DNA of 64,000 nt, taken from positions 7,323,320-7,387,319 of the forward strand of contig JAGTTD010000007.1 of the NCBI GenBank assembly GCA_018398585.1, written 5' to 3'. The notes beneath the pieces were generated by a model, which was given only the letters and a program-made list of their open reading frames with translations, was not told the DNA's origin and ran no database searches. Within the stretch, counting starts at the first letter, position 1. The number at the start of each line of letters is the position of its first letter. Origin of the DNA: Simmondsia chinensis (lineage: Eukaryota; Streptophyta; Magnoliopsida; Caryophyllales; Simmondsiaceae). Both the position numbers and the translations under genes were made by a program. Below, piece after piece: positions 20,990 through 32,238 of the stretch.

Positions 20990-21137
20990 CAACTATCAAA
21001 TTCAGGTTGGGGTTCCTCAAAAATAGTCTCTTGTCAGGGTCTCACCTGATGGGGTAAGGCTACGTACATCCTACCCCTCTCAGACCTTATGAAAGCAGGA
21101 GCCATTGAGGCACTGGGTTGTGGTTGTTGTTGTTGTA
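20990..21137 (+). repeat. Conserved RTE LINE 3' tail
   Basis: From AACTATCAAATTCAGGTTGG through GGGTCTCACCTGATGGGGTA, GTACATCCTACCCCTC and GAGGCACTGGG to (TTG)n. This is the segment recognised by the LINE's own reverse transcriptase in the tail-recognition model, and it is the part shared with the two 5S-headed SINEs. Confidence 0.8.
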
Positions 21138-21821
21138 TAAAGTTATTTATATATATTAAATATTTTTTCATGCATATGAAATATATAAATTACATATATT
21201 ATACATATATGTACACAAAAGTAATTGCACGGAGGAACAGTAGCAAGAAATACTCGAATTCAAATTTATGCAAGATATTTACTTTTTAATGCTTCGACGT
21301 TTATAGAAATAAGAAAATGATTCTTGACCTTTTTTATCTATTTCTCCGTACCTTTGGTTTTGTATGTGCTAATAATTAGATACCCCTCTCTGGCAAAACT
21401 TAATGTCGGAAAATTGAAGAAGCCAAAGTTGCCCATGATAAAAACAAATTCATATTCAAGTCTGATGGTTTGGAAAAGACAATGAGTTATTTTACTAGGA
21501 ATTTGGAAAAGATGGCGACATAGGCTATTTAAATGGATAAAAAAACGCTAATGTTCTGTTGGAAAATGCTTCAAGATGGTATGTTTCATTCTTTTCGAAA
21601 ACATAAGAATAATCATGGGCTAAATTTTAGTGTCAGGCTTTCGTATGATAACACTTTTTTCATGGACAATTTTGTCTTTTGAGGTTTTCGACATTGCCAG
21701 AGAGAGTACATAACCATTAATACATACAAAAGCTAAGGTACTAAAAAAAAAAGTTACGGGCCTTTTTATTATTTTCATAAATATCAAGGTATTAAAAAGT
21801 AGATAACAAAATTTCAACTGT
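21138..21821. other. No gene recognised; left flank of the split L1
   Basis: AT-rich. May include decayed 5' L1 endonuclease text, but no motif is clear enough to call. Confidence 0.4.
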
Positions 21822-21885
21822 GGATAAAGGAGTTAATTGTTGACTTTACTCCAAACATGTGGAAGCTTAATCTAGGGGCTTCCAC
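21822..21885 (+). pseudogene. L1-type LINE endonuclease, piece left of the hAT
   Basis: The frame QLWIKELIVDFTPNMWKLNL followed by GAS continues exactly into TIQERLYSM at 28757 when the hAT and one copy of its target duplication are removed. This matches the FTW-(S/T)N-x5-xIQERLDR region of plant L1 endonucleases, and proves that the hAT landed inside an existing LINE frame. Confidence 0.65.
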
Positions 21886-22125
21886 TAGGGATGGCAATGG
21901 GGTGGGTAAAACCCGTTACCCGCGGGTATCAGCCCTGTTTGGGGCGGGTATGGGTATAGGCGAGACGGGTCAAGGGTACGGGTAAGGTACACGTGTCAAT
22001 ACCCGTCACGGGTATGGGGCGGGTACGGGTATAGGCTTGTACCCGCCCCACCCCATACCCGCCCCATACCTGCCCCGTACCCGCATATACCTGTCTTGTA
22101 ACCACATATTAAATCGCCCCGCAAA
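21886..22125. repeat. Left TIR and GGGTA-rich subterminal repeats of the hAT
   Basis: About 15 short motifs of the type CGGGTA, GGGGCGGGTA or their inverses (TACCCGC) in 240 bp. Such subterminal clusters are transposase-binding sites in hAT elements. Confidence 0.85.
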
Positions 22126-24653
22126 GTATACCCGCATGTATGTTTACCTTAAAATCAAACAAAAGCTTGGAAATTTCAAGAAATAATCAAACATACCTTT
22201 ATAAAGAAATGCAACTTTAATTTTTAAAAGTAAAAGAAAACTAGATTGGTTTCCATAAGTAAGAAAAATAAGATAGAGAATTCAATGAAAAGAAAAATAA
22301 GATAGAGAAATCAATGAAAATAGCAACCCATAAAAAGAGGGGAAAAAGAAGAGAGAAAACTAGGGAGAAAAAATTAAAAAAAGCTTATCTATTATTTTGA
22401 GCTAAAAGAAAGCCATTGTCCAAAATGTCTCAAAATAAAAAAATATTATCTAAAATAGCCTATTTTAAAAAATATTTACCCAAATGGCTTGCATGTCATC
22501 AAATTTGAACTTTTTTTTTTGTTTTGGAAATGCCTCCTCTCTATGATAATAATTTTAAATATAATAATTTATATTGAATGTTATATAAATAAACAACTAT
22601 TATTATATAATTATAATCATGAGTAAATTAAAAAATTATGTATTGATAATATTATTTTGCTGAGGTAGTGTTAATATATTTTATAGGTGCCCCATGGTTT
22701 TTAAATACTTTTGAGATGCCATCAATTTCTATAACTTGTTTTGCAAATACTCTTTCCATAACTTTATTACTATTTCATAGAATTAAGTTGATGGGAACAT
22801 AAAATATAAGAAAGTACCTTAAATATAATTTAATTAATTTTTATTTTATTTTTTCAAGCATTAACTGAGAATTTCATTCAACTATCAAATTATTTATTTT
22901 TAAATTTATTTTAAATATTTTTTTGATATTTAAGATTGTATCAAGTATAGATAACATTTTTTCCTCTTAATTATGTCAAAGAGACAGATAAAAATTATTG
23001 TACTTTTAATTGTGTGTGATAAACTTACTAACTTCCTCCCTCATTTGTTAATTTCAAGTACATGTCTTGTTATCAGATAGAAAATAATTCCGGAGTTTGT
23101 TAATCATGAGTTTATAGTTATTTACTCAAAATATTAAGAGGCTTCAATTATGTCACCATTTTACATGCACAATTTCTATCCCATATATATTGACATCGAT
23201 AATATAGTACCCTCATATATTGTTTTTTGTAATTCGTATGACTATTTATTTACTATATTACGCACAATTTGTAGATATTGGAGTAATATAGATATGTTAA
23301 TATAATTGTCAATGAGGTTTTTATTTGAAAAATAGATAGATCACTATTGTACACTATATATACATAGTGACTGATTATGACTCATATTCTGCTTCTATAC
23401 CTAGATTTATATTTGTATTATGTAGTTACGGTTACTTTAGTCTTTTTCCCATTATTATAATTTCTATATATAGTAATGCTGTAACCTTATGATATTATTA
23501 TTCAATTAAATACAATTTTATTATGTTACACTCAACTCATATCGAATTTTAGATTAGTCAACTTTGTACATTATAGGATTAAAGTTGGGTCATGTTTGAG
23601 TCATGTATAAGTTTTTTGTGTCAATTAGGTTCCCTTATCAAAGATAAACTTGATTGAGTCTCATTTATTGGTCAAGTCAGAATTGAGTTAGGCAAGGTCA
23701 TTTTAGTTTGATTCATCTCGGATTTTGGATCTATTGATTATTCGGCTTATGTCACATTGGATTATTCAGAAGGGTCGTTTCAGAGTTCAATTCATTCAAG
23801 TTGGGTCATTTTGAGTTTTGAGTCAAATTTAGTTAGGTTTGGGTGTTATTACCTTCAAGTGATTGTGGGTCATTTTGGGTTTAAAGCCAGTATAGTTAGT
23901 TAGTGTAGCATTACAATTCATTCCCATCCCCAAATAATTCGAATGCATAATTTTTAGTTAAAATTCAATTTCGTAGAATTTGACAGTCAAATTGTAATTC
24001 CAATTTTAAAAGATAGACCAAATAAGAGAATTAAAATTTTGAACCTCAATACCAATCTCAATCCCAATTTCAGGCTCTAATTCCATGCGTCAAACTAAAC
24101 ATAATCCTAAATGTTTTGAGGAGTATTTATCACCCACATACCTTAATATTTAAAGAATATATAACGAGGTATTCTATAATTTAAAACTTTAATTGTTAGG
24201 TAACTTAAAATTCAAATCTTATCGAATTCTGATTAAAATGTATTTAATTAATTCAAAGTATTTAAAATATAATTAAATAATATAAATTAATAATAAATAA
24301 TTATTTTAGTAATACTTAAATATATATTAGATGTAAGTAATATACTATACACACCTAATATTCATATTTTTAATAAAATAATAATTTATTCAAATTTTTT
24401 TATGTTTCCAATGACCAAGGTCCAAGCAGTCACTTTTTTCTTCTTGTTCCTTTTTCAATGCCATTTTCATCATCACCCTCTTTTCATATTTCTAATTTTC
24501 ATTTTTACTTCAAAACTCAAATCCTAAAAATAAAAATCAAAACTTTCCAATTTCAAAATCAAAACTTTCATAGATTAAATTAGAAGTTTTATTTTCTTAC
24601 CTACTATCAATCAAAGCGCAGAAATTGAAGATTAGAGTTTTTAAACTATCCAA
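22126..24653. other. hAT internal non-coding region and 5' leader
   Basis: AT-rich, no coding motif. Around 23590-23890 a degenerate GGGTCATTTTGAGTT-like text repeats. The last about 250 bp look like the transcript leader, ending at a donor-like CCAA|GTAAGT at 24654 that would pair with the acceptor TTTTTCAG at 25715, giving a leader intron before the transposase ATG. Confidence 0.5.
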
Positions 24654-25722
24654 GTAAGTACAAGAATTTTATTTTGTTACTTTGTGGGATGTTTTTGTTG
24701 GGTTTGGGCCTATGAGTGGGGTAGTAATTTTGTTGTTTGTTTTTACTTCTTGTTGTCTTTCATTTTTTATCTTTGTGTTTGCTCTTTTTAATATATGTTG
24801 GCTCCACTTTTGCGGTTCGAATTTCACTTTTGCACGATGGCGGCTTTTTGTAATGCGATTTTTGCTATTTATCGGAAAAAAGTGCAAGAATTTTGTCCTT
24901 TAAAATATGATATGTTATGTCTATTTTATTTTTGTTCTTCCTCAATCTTTAGTTTATTGGTATATCATATTTCTAAAATAATATTTTATTCAACTATACA
25001 TATTACTAATATACTACTATATTGTTCTTTATTCATATGATTTTATTAGTTTTAACATAGCGAAAGAAAATTGTTATATGACAAGGTCACCGTATAAAGT
25101 TTGAACATATGATTTTATTAGTTTCAACATAACATTTTGAATAAATAAAATATAATATATATTTTTGTACATCAAATATGATATAGTTGGTCCATTTATA
25201 TTTTTGTTTTATTGTGATTTTTTTTTAATTTTCTATTCTATCATATGTCTATAATGGTGAATTGATATAACTAATTTCAAGGTTGTAACTTTGGATAAAA
25301 AGTCCCATTTGGGAATGGTTGAAGACAATCTATTGTCTTTTACATGTAGGCCAAATCCTAGTTAACAATAGCACTTTACTAGTAAAATGGCATTAACAAT
25401 GGTGAATCTAGAAATAAAATGAAGCAGAGTCCATATTTATACCGAAAATGAAAAAAAATAATAATAATTGTATGTATGTATACAATATATGAGTAATAAA
25501 TTAAAAAACTTTGAAAAATTGTTAACGTCAAAGCTAGTTCTACTATTATCATAACATTCAAATTATTAAAAAAAAAAAAAAGAAGATAAAACTTCATTTT
25601 TAGATAAGAAAATAATTTATATATATTTTATGCATATTGTAATATTAGCAATATATTAGTATTAATGTATTGCATAGCATCCACTAAGATTTGCGTGTAT
25701 ATATATATTTTTCAGGTAAAAA

Positions 25723-28087
25723 ATGCCAAACGGAAATGAAGGAGTTACAGCTAGCTACGGTGCTTCTCCGACAATATCTGCTAGTTGCACTAATATATCA
25801 TCATCCCTATTGACAGTGCCCCAGTTGAGGCTGAATCGCAAGATCCCATGAATGTGCCTCTTACAGATAGGCATAGATCAGAAGTATGGAATCATTTTAA
25901 GAGGAAACGAGACGGTGATGCTTTTAAAGCCAAATGTCTCTATTATAAGAAGATGCTCTCAGCAAACGCTAAATTAGGCACATCCCATTTGAAAGAACAT
26001 GTCCGATGCTGTGTAAAATAGAAATGTCAAGATATTCGTCAATCAAGATTGTTTGGAAAACAAGTTATGCCTAATGATGAAACACAAACAGTGACGTTAA
26101 CACCATATGAGTTTCATCAAGAAGATGGGAGGAGAGATCTTGCTGAAATGAACATTTTGCATGAATATCCATTTAATATGGTTGAACATTGGGGCTTTCG
26201 AAAATACTCCAGGACACTTCAGCCTGGATTTAAAGTACCAAGCCGCAACACAGTCAAAAATGATATATTTGCAAGGTATGAAATTGAGAAGGAGAAGATA
26301 TTGAAGTTGCTGGAAAAAAGTAAAGGTAGAGTTGCCATAACTACTGATATGTGGTCAGCTAACAACCAAAGAAAAGAATACATGGCCATCACGGCACATT
26401 TCATTGATAATTCTTGGGAGTGACAAAGTCGAATAATTAGGTTTGTGATACAAGTCTTATTTAAACTTATAATTTATTATATATTTACTTACATGGATAG
26501 AAGTGATGGTGTTCCTTTTACAAATCTTATGTTTTTTATGCAGGTTTGTACATGTTCCGACTCCACATAACAAGGAAGTAATTTCTGAATATCTTATGGA
26601 ATGTTTCTATTCTTGGAATGTCGATCATTGATTATCCGTCGTCACTGTGGATAATTGTACCACCAATGATGCGGTGATGGATATATTGTTGGATAGGTTG
26701 GACTTTCGATCTCTCATATTAGGTGGACAATTCATTCATATGTGATGTTGTGCCCATATACTAAATTTGATTGATCAAGATGGCTTGTCAGTAATTACGG
26801 AAGGCATAGAGAAGGTCCAAGACAGTATCTCATTCTGGACCGTGTCGAATAAAAGAGCTCAAAAGTTTGAAGAATGTGCAAAGCAAATTGGCATTAAGGG
26901 TCCATTGAAAGCATTGATTTTTGACTGCAAGACGCGATGGAATTCGACATATGATATGCTGCGAATCGCCTTGAGTTACCGAGATGTTTTTTTCAGGTTG
27001 AAAACTCGAGAGGCTTTGTTTAAGTGCGCTCCATCAGAGGATGAATGGGAATGGGTGGAAAAAATATGTGAAAACTACGATTGTTTAACAATGCTACTGA
27101 TGGATTTTCCGCTTTTAGGTATGAATTTTCATATTGTTAATAACATTTTTTTAGTTCAAATGCATGCCTTTTTTGTAATGCACTTTATTTATCTATTAAT
27201 TAACTATTTTTGTTCCTCTAGGTATCCCACATCAAACATTTATTTCCCAAAAATTTGCGAGATTCGTATCAAAGTATCAAATTGGTTATCCAGCTCAGAT
27301 GAGATTATAAGGAGAATGGCTGCAAATATGTTGGAGAAATACAACAAATATTGGTCACATGTCAATGTGCCTCTGAGTGTGGCTACAATTCTTGACCCAA
27401 GATATAAAATGGCACTTCTTCAATTCTTTTTCAGAAAGATTTATTCTAACAGTGAAGCCGAAAATGAAATGAATAGAATTAGAAGGCTTTTAGATGAGTT
27501 ACTAAAAGAATACGAATTGAAGCATTCTAGTGCACAAGGGTTCCATGTTGCATCCTCACATTCACATATACCTAGTGGTAGCCAACTTAACAAAGGAATG
27601 ATGAGTGAATTCGCAAGAGAGATGGAGAAAAACCGTATAATGGCTAAATCGGAGTTGGATCGCTACTTAGAAGATGAAACTATGCCAATTGTTGAGGATT
27701 TTGACATTTTGAATTGGTGGAAGGCAAACGGATCGAAATATCCTACACTTCAAATGATTGCTACATATATTTTGTGTATTCCAATATCATCAGTTCCTTC
27801 GGAGTCTGCTTTTAGTACAAGTGGGTGAGTCTTAAGTCCATATCGTAGTAGACTTCATCCAGAGACTTTAGAACCTCTTATGTGCAATTAGAGTTGGATA
27901 TGGGCTGAAACTAAAGGTATGTAAATTTATTCCTCTTGAATTCAAGCATGTATTATTATTTTAATTTAGGTTTATTTATTAGTCTTATAACTATGTAGGT
28001 TCTATTACATCAAGACGAATGTTTTAGGCAAACAATGATGAAATGAAATTAGATGATGAATCCAAAGATGGAACAGGAAATGATTGA
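25723..28087 (+). pseudogene. hAT transposase (BED finger, DDE, hAT dimerisation), broken
   Basis: Starts MPNGNEGVTASYG after a leader intron; frame-shifts at about 25800. BED finger region: RSEVWNHFKRKRDGDAFKAK ... SHLKEHVRCC, where one finger cysteine appears lost (CLYYKK). A stop follows. Core: AITTDMWSANNQRKEYMAIT with the first catalytic Asp; an intron at 26441-26543; VTVDNCTTND with the second Asp; CCAHILNLIDQDG. A likely intron lies at 27119-27221. C-terminus: VPLSVATILDPRYKMALLQF and the dimerisation block YPTLQMIATYILCIPISSVP-SESAFSTSG. A last intron begins at 27916, with the stop at 28087. Nonsense changes include TGA in STSG-RVLSPYRSRLHPET (about 27827), DH-LS and HM-CCAHI. It was a DNA-cutting enzyme for element excision. 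Confidence 0.88.
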
Positions 28088-28479
28088 TTGGAGATTTATT
28101 TAGTGCATGTGTGGCTACAGGTGTAATTGGAAATATATATGTGGTATTCACCGAATTTTTATTGTGTAATCAATTTTAATTTTTGTGATTTCTTCAAGAG
28201 AGATCATATGGACTTTTCTTCATGCTTTTCCGGTTCTTTTGGATCATATATTTGCTAGACTTGGTGCAAATTTGGAATAGATTAATGTGGTCTTATTTTC
28301 TTGAGTTCAATTGTATTGACGCCCTTTGTATAGAATTGCTTTATGCTACATGCCGGTTGAAGTTGTACTATTTTATATAAAATATATTTTTTTATTAATT
28401 TGTAAGTATGAATTTATGACAATTATTGAAGGGAAAAAGAAAAGAATTTTATGGGTAATAAGTTGGACATAGATAGGTA

Positions 28480-28748
28480 AAAAGGCGGGTAGGGGGCGGG
28501 TCGAGGAGGGCAGGGGGCGGGTAGGGGCGGGCAAGGGCAAGTAATGGGTACCCGTTGGGTACCCGTGGGTAATGGGGCGGGTATGGGTATGGGTATGGGT
28601 ATGGGTTTGTACCCGCCCGGGGCGGGTACGGGTACCCACTTCATACCCATGGCGGGTAATGGGGCAGGTACGGGTATAGGATTTGGATAGTGGGTACGGG
28701 TATGGAGGAGGCGCTCCCCGTACCCGCCCCGGCCCATTGCCATCCCTA
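28480..28748. repeat. Right subterminal GGGTA repeats and TIR of the hAT
   Basis: Dense GGGTATGGGTATGGGTAT, GGGCGGGTACGGGTACCC and related motifs in both orientations, ending in the right TIR. Denser than the left end. Confidence 0.85.
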
Positions 28749-28756
28749 GCTTCCAC

Positions 28757-29426
28757 TATTCAGGAAAGATTATATTCGATGTCGAGTTCAAAAAATGAAT
28801 GGTTTAGAAGTTATTTCCATATTTTTGATCATCATTGGCTAATAATGGCCTCAGACCATGCACCTATTTGGTTTGACACTAATGAATGACGTACCAGCAG
28901 GGGGCATCCATTTCGGATTGATCTTAGGTGGGCTTCGATTGATAAAGGTTTGCTCTATTATAACGTCGACCTAGCATACATATGTGCAGGGTTCTAAACT
29001 CTTTCGCATTATTCATAAGCTTCAATCAAGTAAATGGCTGATTAAGAGTCGTAGGACTAGCTCGAAGACAAATGTTCAATGCCAATTATGTAGAAATGAG
29101 GATAAAATTCGTCAATTATAAGAAGCCACTATTGATAAACCCTCCTTCACCAATCGAATATATGTGGATTCAAATAATTGTTGAAGCAATATAAAAATCT
29201 GCTTTTATTTAATAAAAAATAAAAATATTGGGGCCAATATGCACGCAAAGCATGGCCAATGAACAGGGATCGTAACTCGAGATTATTTCAAATTGTCAAT
29301 AATCACTAAAAAACGGCAACAACAAATCACCAGACTTAAAGGTAACTCGGGAGTATGGATTGATGATATATTAGAGACTAATGCTCAATGTTTTTTTGGG
29401 AATTTAGAAGGTATTTTGCGTTAGCT
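28757..29426 (+). pseudogene. L1-type LINE endonuclease end and EN-RT linker
   Basis: TIQERLYSMSSSKNEWFRSY, then HHWLIMASDHAPIWFDTNE: the S-D-H motif near the end of the L1 endonuclease. Then PFRIDLRWASIDKG and, in shifted frames, WPMNRDRNSRLFQIV and GNSGVWIDDILETNAQCFF, the linker before RT in plant L1 ORF2. A solo LTR interrupts after 29426. Confidence 0.7.
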
Positions 29427-31378
29427 TGTTAGGAATAGTGTCCTAATATCCAGATTTATTATGTTAATATTATTTTATTGAAGAATAAAATTGAAGTTCC
29501 AGTCATTTTTTTGTTAAATTTTTATAAGCGAGTATTTATACTGCATGTGATTTTCTTTTAAGTATTGTCCATGAGATGGACAGAGTCCTTAGATTATATT
29601 TTACATGTTTGTTTAAATGGATAATGAGATTAAGCCACTGATAGACTTAGAATAAATGGTATGGAAAGCATTAGTTACTTTGGTGTACTATAAATAAGGT
29701 CTAAACGTATGACTGAATTCCCACGTACATTGGGTAGCGGCATGAAGTGTGACAAGGATCAGGTATTCAATATGGAATCTGCAATCTCTCATAAGATACA
29801 TATGTCCCCTTTGTTGGTTCGCCAGTATTTGAATAGTTTGTAAACTTTTGCCAAAGTATTCCAAATGTTTGACATTTGGAATGTATACTATGAATATGTT
29901 CAAGTATAAATGAATTATTCAGTGAAGGGCGAGTCAATAACTAATGAAGAAGCTGTGTGAAGGATAATGGTAGTGGTTATATTTATTCTTCGTCATGGAC
30001 ATCTAGGTGGAGGGGTTGTTGTCATCAATATAGTCTATTAGGGAGATATCGAATAAATGATTTAAGTCTAGAGTACAGTGAAATTTATTTAGTGAAATTA
30101 AGTCTCATTAAATAGTAATGAAATTATATCATACGATGGTTAATTTAACCCATTTAGAGCTAGATTTAAATTATCCCTGAGGTCCCTGCGCAAGCCTCTG
30201 CATTTATTTGCCATTGGAAAAATATTAAAGACTTCATAAGATGAATTATTTATTTATGAGTTGGGTAAATTTAATTTTGCCAAACATTATTCATGAGATG
30301 AATAAAAGTTAAGAATTATAAAATAAAATAATTTTTTAAAATAAAAATTCATAAGACCAATTTTTACATGTGAGAAACAAAGCAAAACAAAAAAAATCGA
30401 AAAATCACGCTGTATAGTGTGATCCGCGTGCTTCTTGTTGGACGAACCAGTGCACGACACAGTATCCATGCCCACTTATGCGGGTGAATGGTTTTCCGCC
30501 ATGTGGCATGCGGAGAAGGGTCCAGTAATGCACTTTTGAATCGGTTGTTGATACATTGCGTTTTCCTGTTTTTGAAATGAAACGATGCATTTTTCCTTGA
30601 ACCCTAGGCATCCCACATCAAAAAAATAATATTTTTTCTCTCCGGTATGCCATTATAAATAGAGGTACCTATTCCAAAGGTTTGGCATTCAATTTAGAAT
30701 GAAAAAAAAGGTTTCTGAGAGTATTGACTTTCGGAGACCTAATAGGAGAGAAAATTTTCTTTCCGCGTAGTTTAATATATTTCGGAGCCCGCTATCTGGG
30801 CAGTTCGAGGTCATTGCATAGAAGGCCACTGGGTCTCGGCTTTCTCAGCTTCTTAGAGTTCTTATTATTCTGGTTTTCTTATATTGGAGCAATTCTAGGT
30901 ATGTTCTTCTTTCCTTCTCTTTTAGTTTTCGCTTTTCTATTTAGTTATTTATTATGCATCTTTAAAGTTCATGTTATTATTATAAATGTATCAGAGTAGA
31001 GGCATATAGATTTAAATTAGGAATTTAAATCAGTAGATTTAAGATTAGGAATTTTAAATCAACCCTCAGTTTAAAATTGAGAATTTTAAGCCTTTCTGCT
31101 GCATTAATTTAATTAAATTACAGAGAATTTTTGAAATTTGTCCCAACCACTGGTATAAAAGCAAAGGGATCTATAGAGATGACCCTATTCCCCGGAACTC
31201 TAGCGCGTGAGGTGTCACGAAGCGTGACTCTCCGACCGGGGGCTTAGGTAGCGAGAAGAGTCTCCTATGCTAAGTGCTTTGATAGGTGCACTTTGTTGTG
31301 ACCACAGTTGAGAACTGTGAACCCAACAATTGGTATCAGAGTTAGATTAATTAATAACTAGATTAGTTATTCCCAACA
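29427..31378 (+). mobile_element. Solo long LTR inserted in the L1
   Basis: Starts TGTTAGGAATAGTGTCC and ends ...ATTCCCAACA; 1952 bp. Flanked by TAGCT (29422-29426) and CAGCT (31379-31383), a 4/5 target duplication. It belongs to the same LTR family as 38728-41263, 45694-47901 and 52177-54363. A TATA box (TATAAATAGAGGTACC) lies at about 30654, and the conserved inverted repeat GTCACGAAGCGTGAC at about 31216. No internal region, so it arose by LTR-LTR recombination. Confidence 0.85.
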
Positions 31379-31383
31379 CAGCT

Positions 31384-32101
31384 ATCATAACTTGTTAGTT
31401 GTATCTTTCAGATGCTGAACTAGTCATTACTATGGAAATGAATGATAAACTTTCAAGGGGCGATATATTGGAGGAAGTGAACTTCACTCTTTCAAATGAA
31501 ACCTTCAAAAGCTCCTAGTCCAGATGGATTTCAAGCATCCTCTTTCCAATAGTTCTAGGACAAGGTATGGATTTCAAGACATGATAGATGTTATTTGCAT
31601 GTTTTTTCTATCCTGGGCCCATGCTGACTAAGATTAATCATACTTTTATTACTTTCCTACCCAAGGTCTCTGTTGTAGAGCACCCAAATCATTTATGAAC
31701 TATTAGTTTGTGTAATATGATACGTAAACTCTTCATTGAAGTGTTAGCTAACCGACTAAGTTCTATGCCTTGTGATTTAATTCATCTAGTGCAATTAATG
31801 ATACTACTCTCATAGTACATAAAATCATGACTCATTTTAGGCAGGAAGAAGGTAAGAAAGGTTGAGTAGCGCTTAAAATGGTTACGAAAAAAGCATATGA
31901 TCGAGTCGATTGGGGTTTTTTGCACAATGTTCTTACTCAAATGGGCCCCTAGACCCTACTTTGGCATGTGCCCTTATGACATTGGGTTTGTTGTTATTAT
32001 TGTTGTTGCTCTCACTCGGATGGGCTTTTGCCTGAAGTGGATCAAGTAGATTATGTTGCGCGTAACCATGGTATCCTATTCTTGCTAATTAATAAGCAAC
32101 T
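31384..32101 (+). pseudogene. L1-type LINE reverse transcriptase, N-terminal half
   Basis: Frames give MKPSKAPSPDGFQASSF (the KAPGPDGF box), INHTFITFLPKVSVVEHPN (the ALIPK box), SLCNMIRKLFIEVLANRLSS (NxxYKIIxKxLANRL) and ALKMVTKKAYDRVDWGFL, the first RT catalytic box with its Asp lost from LDMEKAYDRV. Then WIK-IMLRVTMVSYS. A 63-bp LINE/SINE tail sits inside at 31946-32008. The Copia at 32102 cuts it, and the frame resumes at 37006. Confidence 0.8.
31946..32008 (+). mobile_element. 63-bp truncated RTE/SINE tail
   Basis: AGACCCTACTTTGGCATG, then GACATTGGGTTTGTTGTTAT and (TTG)n match the last bases of the RTE/SINE tail. It is bracketed by near-identical ACTCAAATGGG (31935-31945) and ACTCGGATGGG (32014-32024). 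A severely 5'-truncated LINE or SINE insertion inside the L1 RT. Confidence 0.65.
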
Positions 32102-32231
32102 TGTGAGATTATGGGTTAGTGAGCATATCCAATAGGGTTGATGAGGTATATTTATAGTAAAGAGTACAGAAATAATTACAGAATATTATCAGAATAATAT
32201 CAGAATAATATCAATAGAATATATCCTAATA
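32102..32231 (-). repeat. 3' LTR of the Ale-like Copia
   Basis: TGTGAGATTATGGGTTAG ... ATATCCTAATA. Compared with the right LTR it has an extra TATCAGAATAA unit. The outer end reads TATTAGG instead of the usual TGTTAGG in both copies, a shared variation already present before insertion. Confidence 0.85.
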
Positions 32232-32238
32232 CGCCCCC

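Larger units (their letters stand above)
17100..21137 (+). mobile_element. RTE-type LINE retrotransposon
   Basis: A single-ORF non-LTR element: AP-like endonuclease, reverse transcriptase with FADD, and a C-terminal domain ending ...RWFGHVRRRPIAAPVRRCE. It has a long 3' region with CT- and TTAC-rich microsatellites, a conserved tail (20990-21115) and a (TTG)n end (about 21117-21137). This domain set and the TTG tail fit plant RTE elements. No gag-like first ORF or LTR. The 5' border is approximate and no target duplication was identified. The conserved tail is shared with the SINEs at 3443 and 40840 and the fragments at 31946 and 37915. Confidence 0.85.
21886..28748 (+). mobile_element. hAT DNA transposon, 6.86 kb, full length
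   Basis: Terminal inverted repeats TAGGGATGGCAATGGGG at the left and the inverse ...CCCATTGCCATCCCTA at the right. A perfect 8-bp target duplication GCTTCCAC flanks it at 21878-21885 and 28749-28756, the length expected for hAT. GGGTA-rich subterminal repeats sit at both ends. A BED-finger/hAT-dimerisation transposase is encoded on the plus strand at 25723-28087 but carries several stops. All termini are intact, so the copy could only be moved in trans. Confidence 0.95.

Noticed and set aside
20725..21049. Leu/Tyr/Cys-rich membrane-like small proteins
   Set aside because: Translations of the CT/TTAC microsatellite in the LINE 3' region.
28373..28756. 127-codon Pro/Thr/His-rich frame on the minus strand
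   Set aside because: Translation of the GGGTA subterminal repeats of the hAT element.
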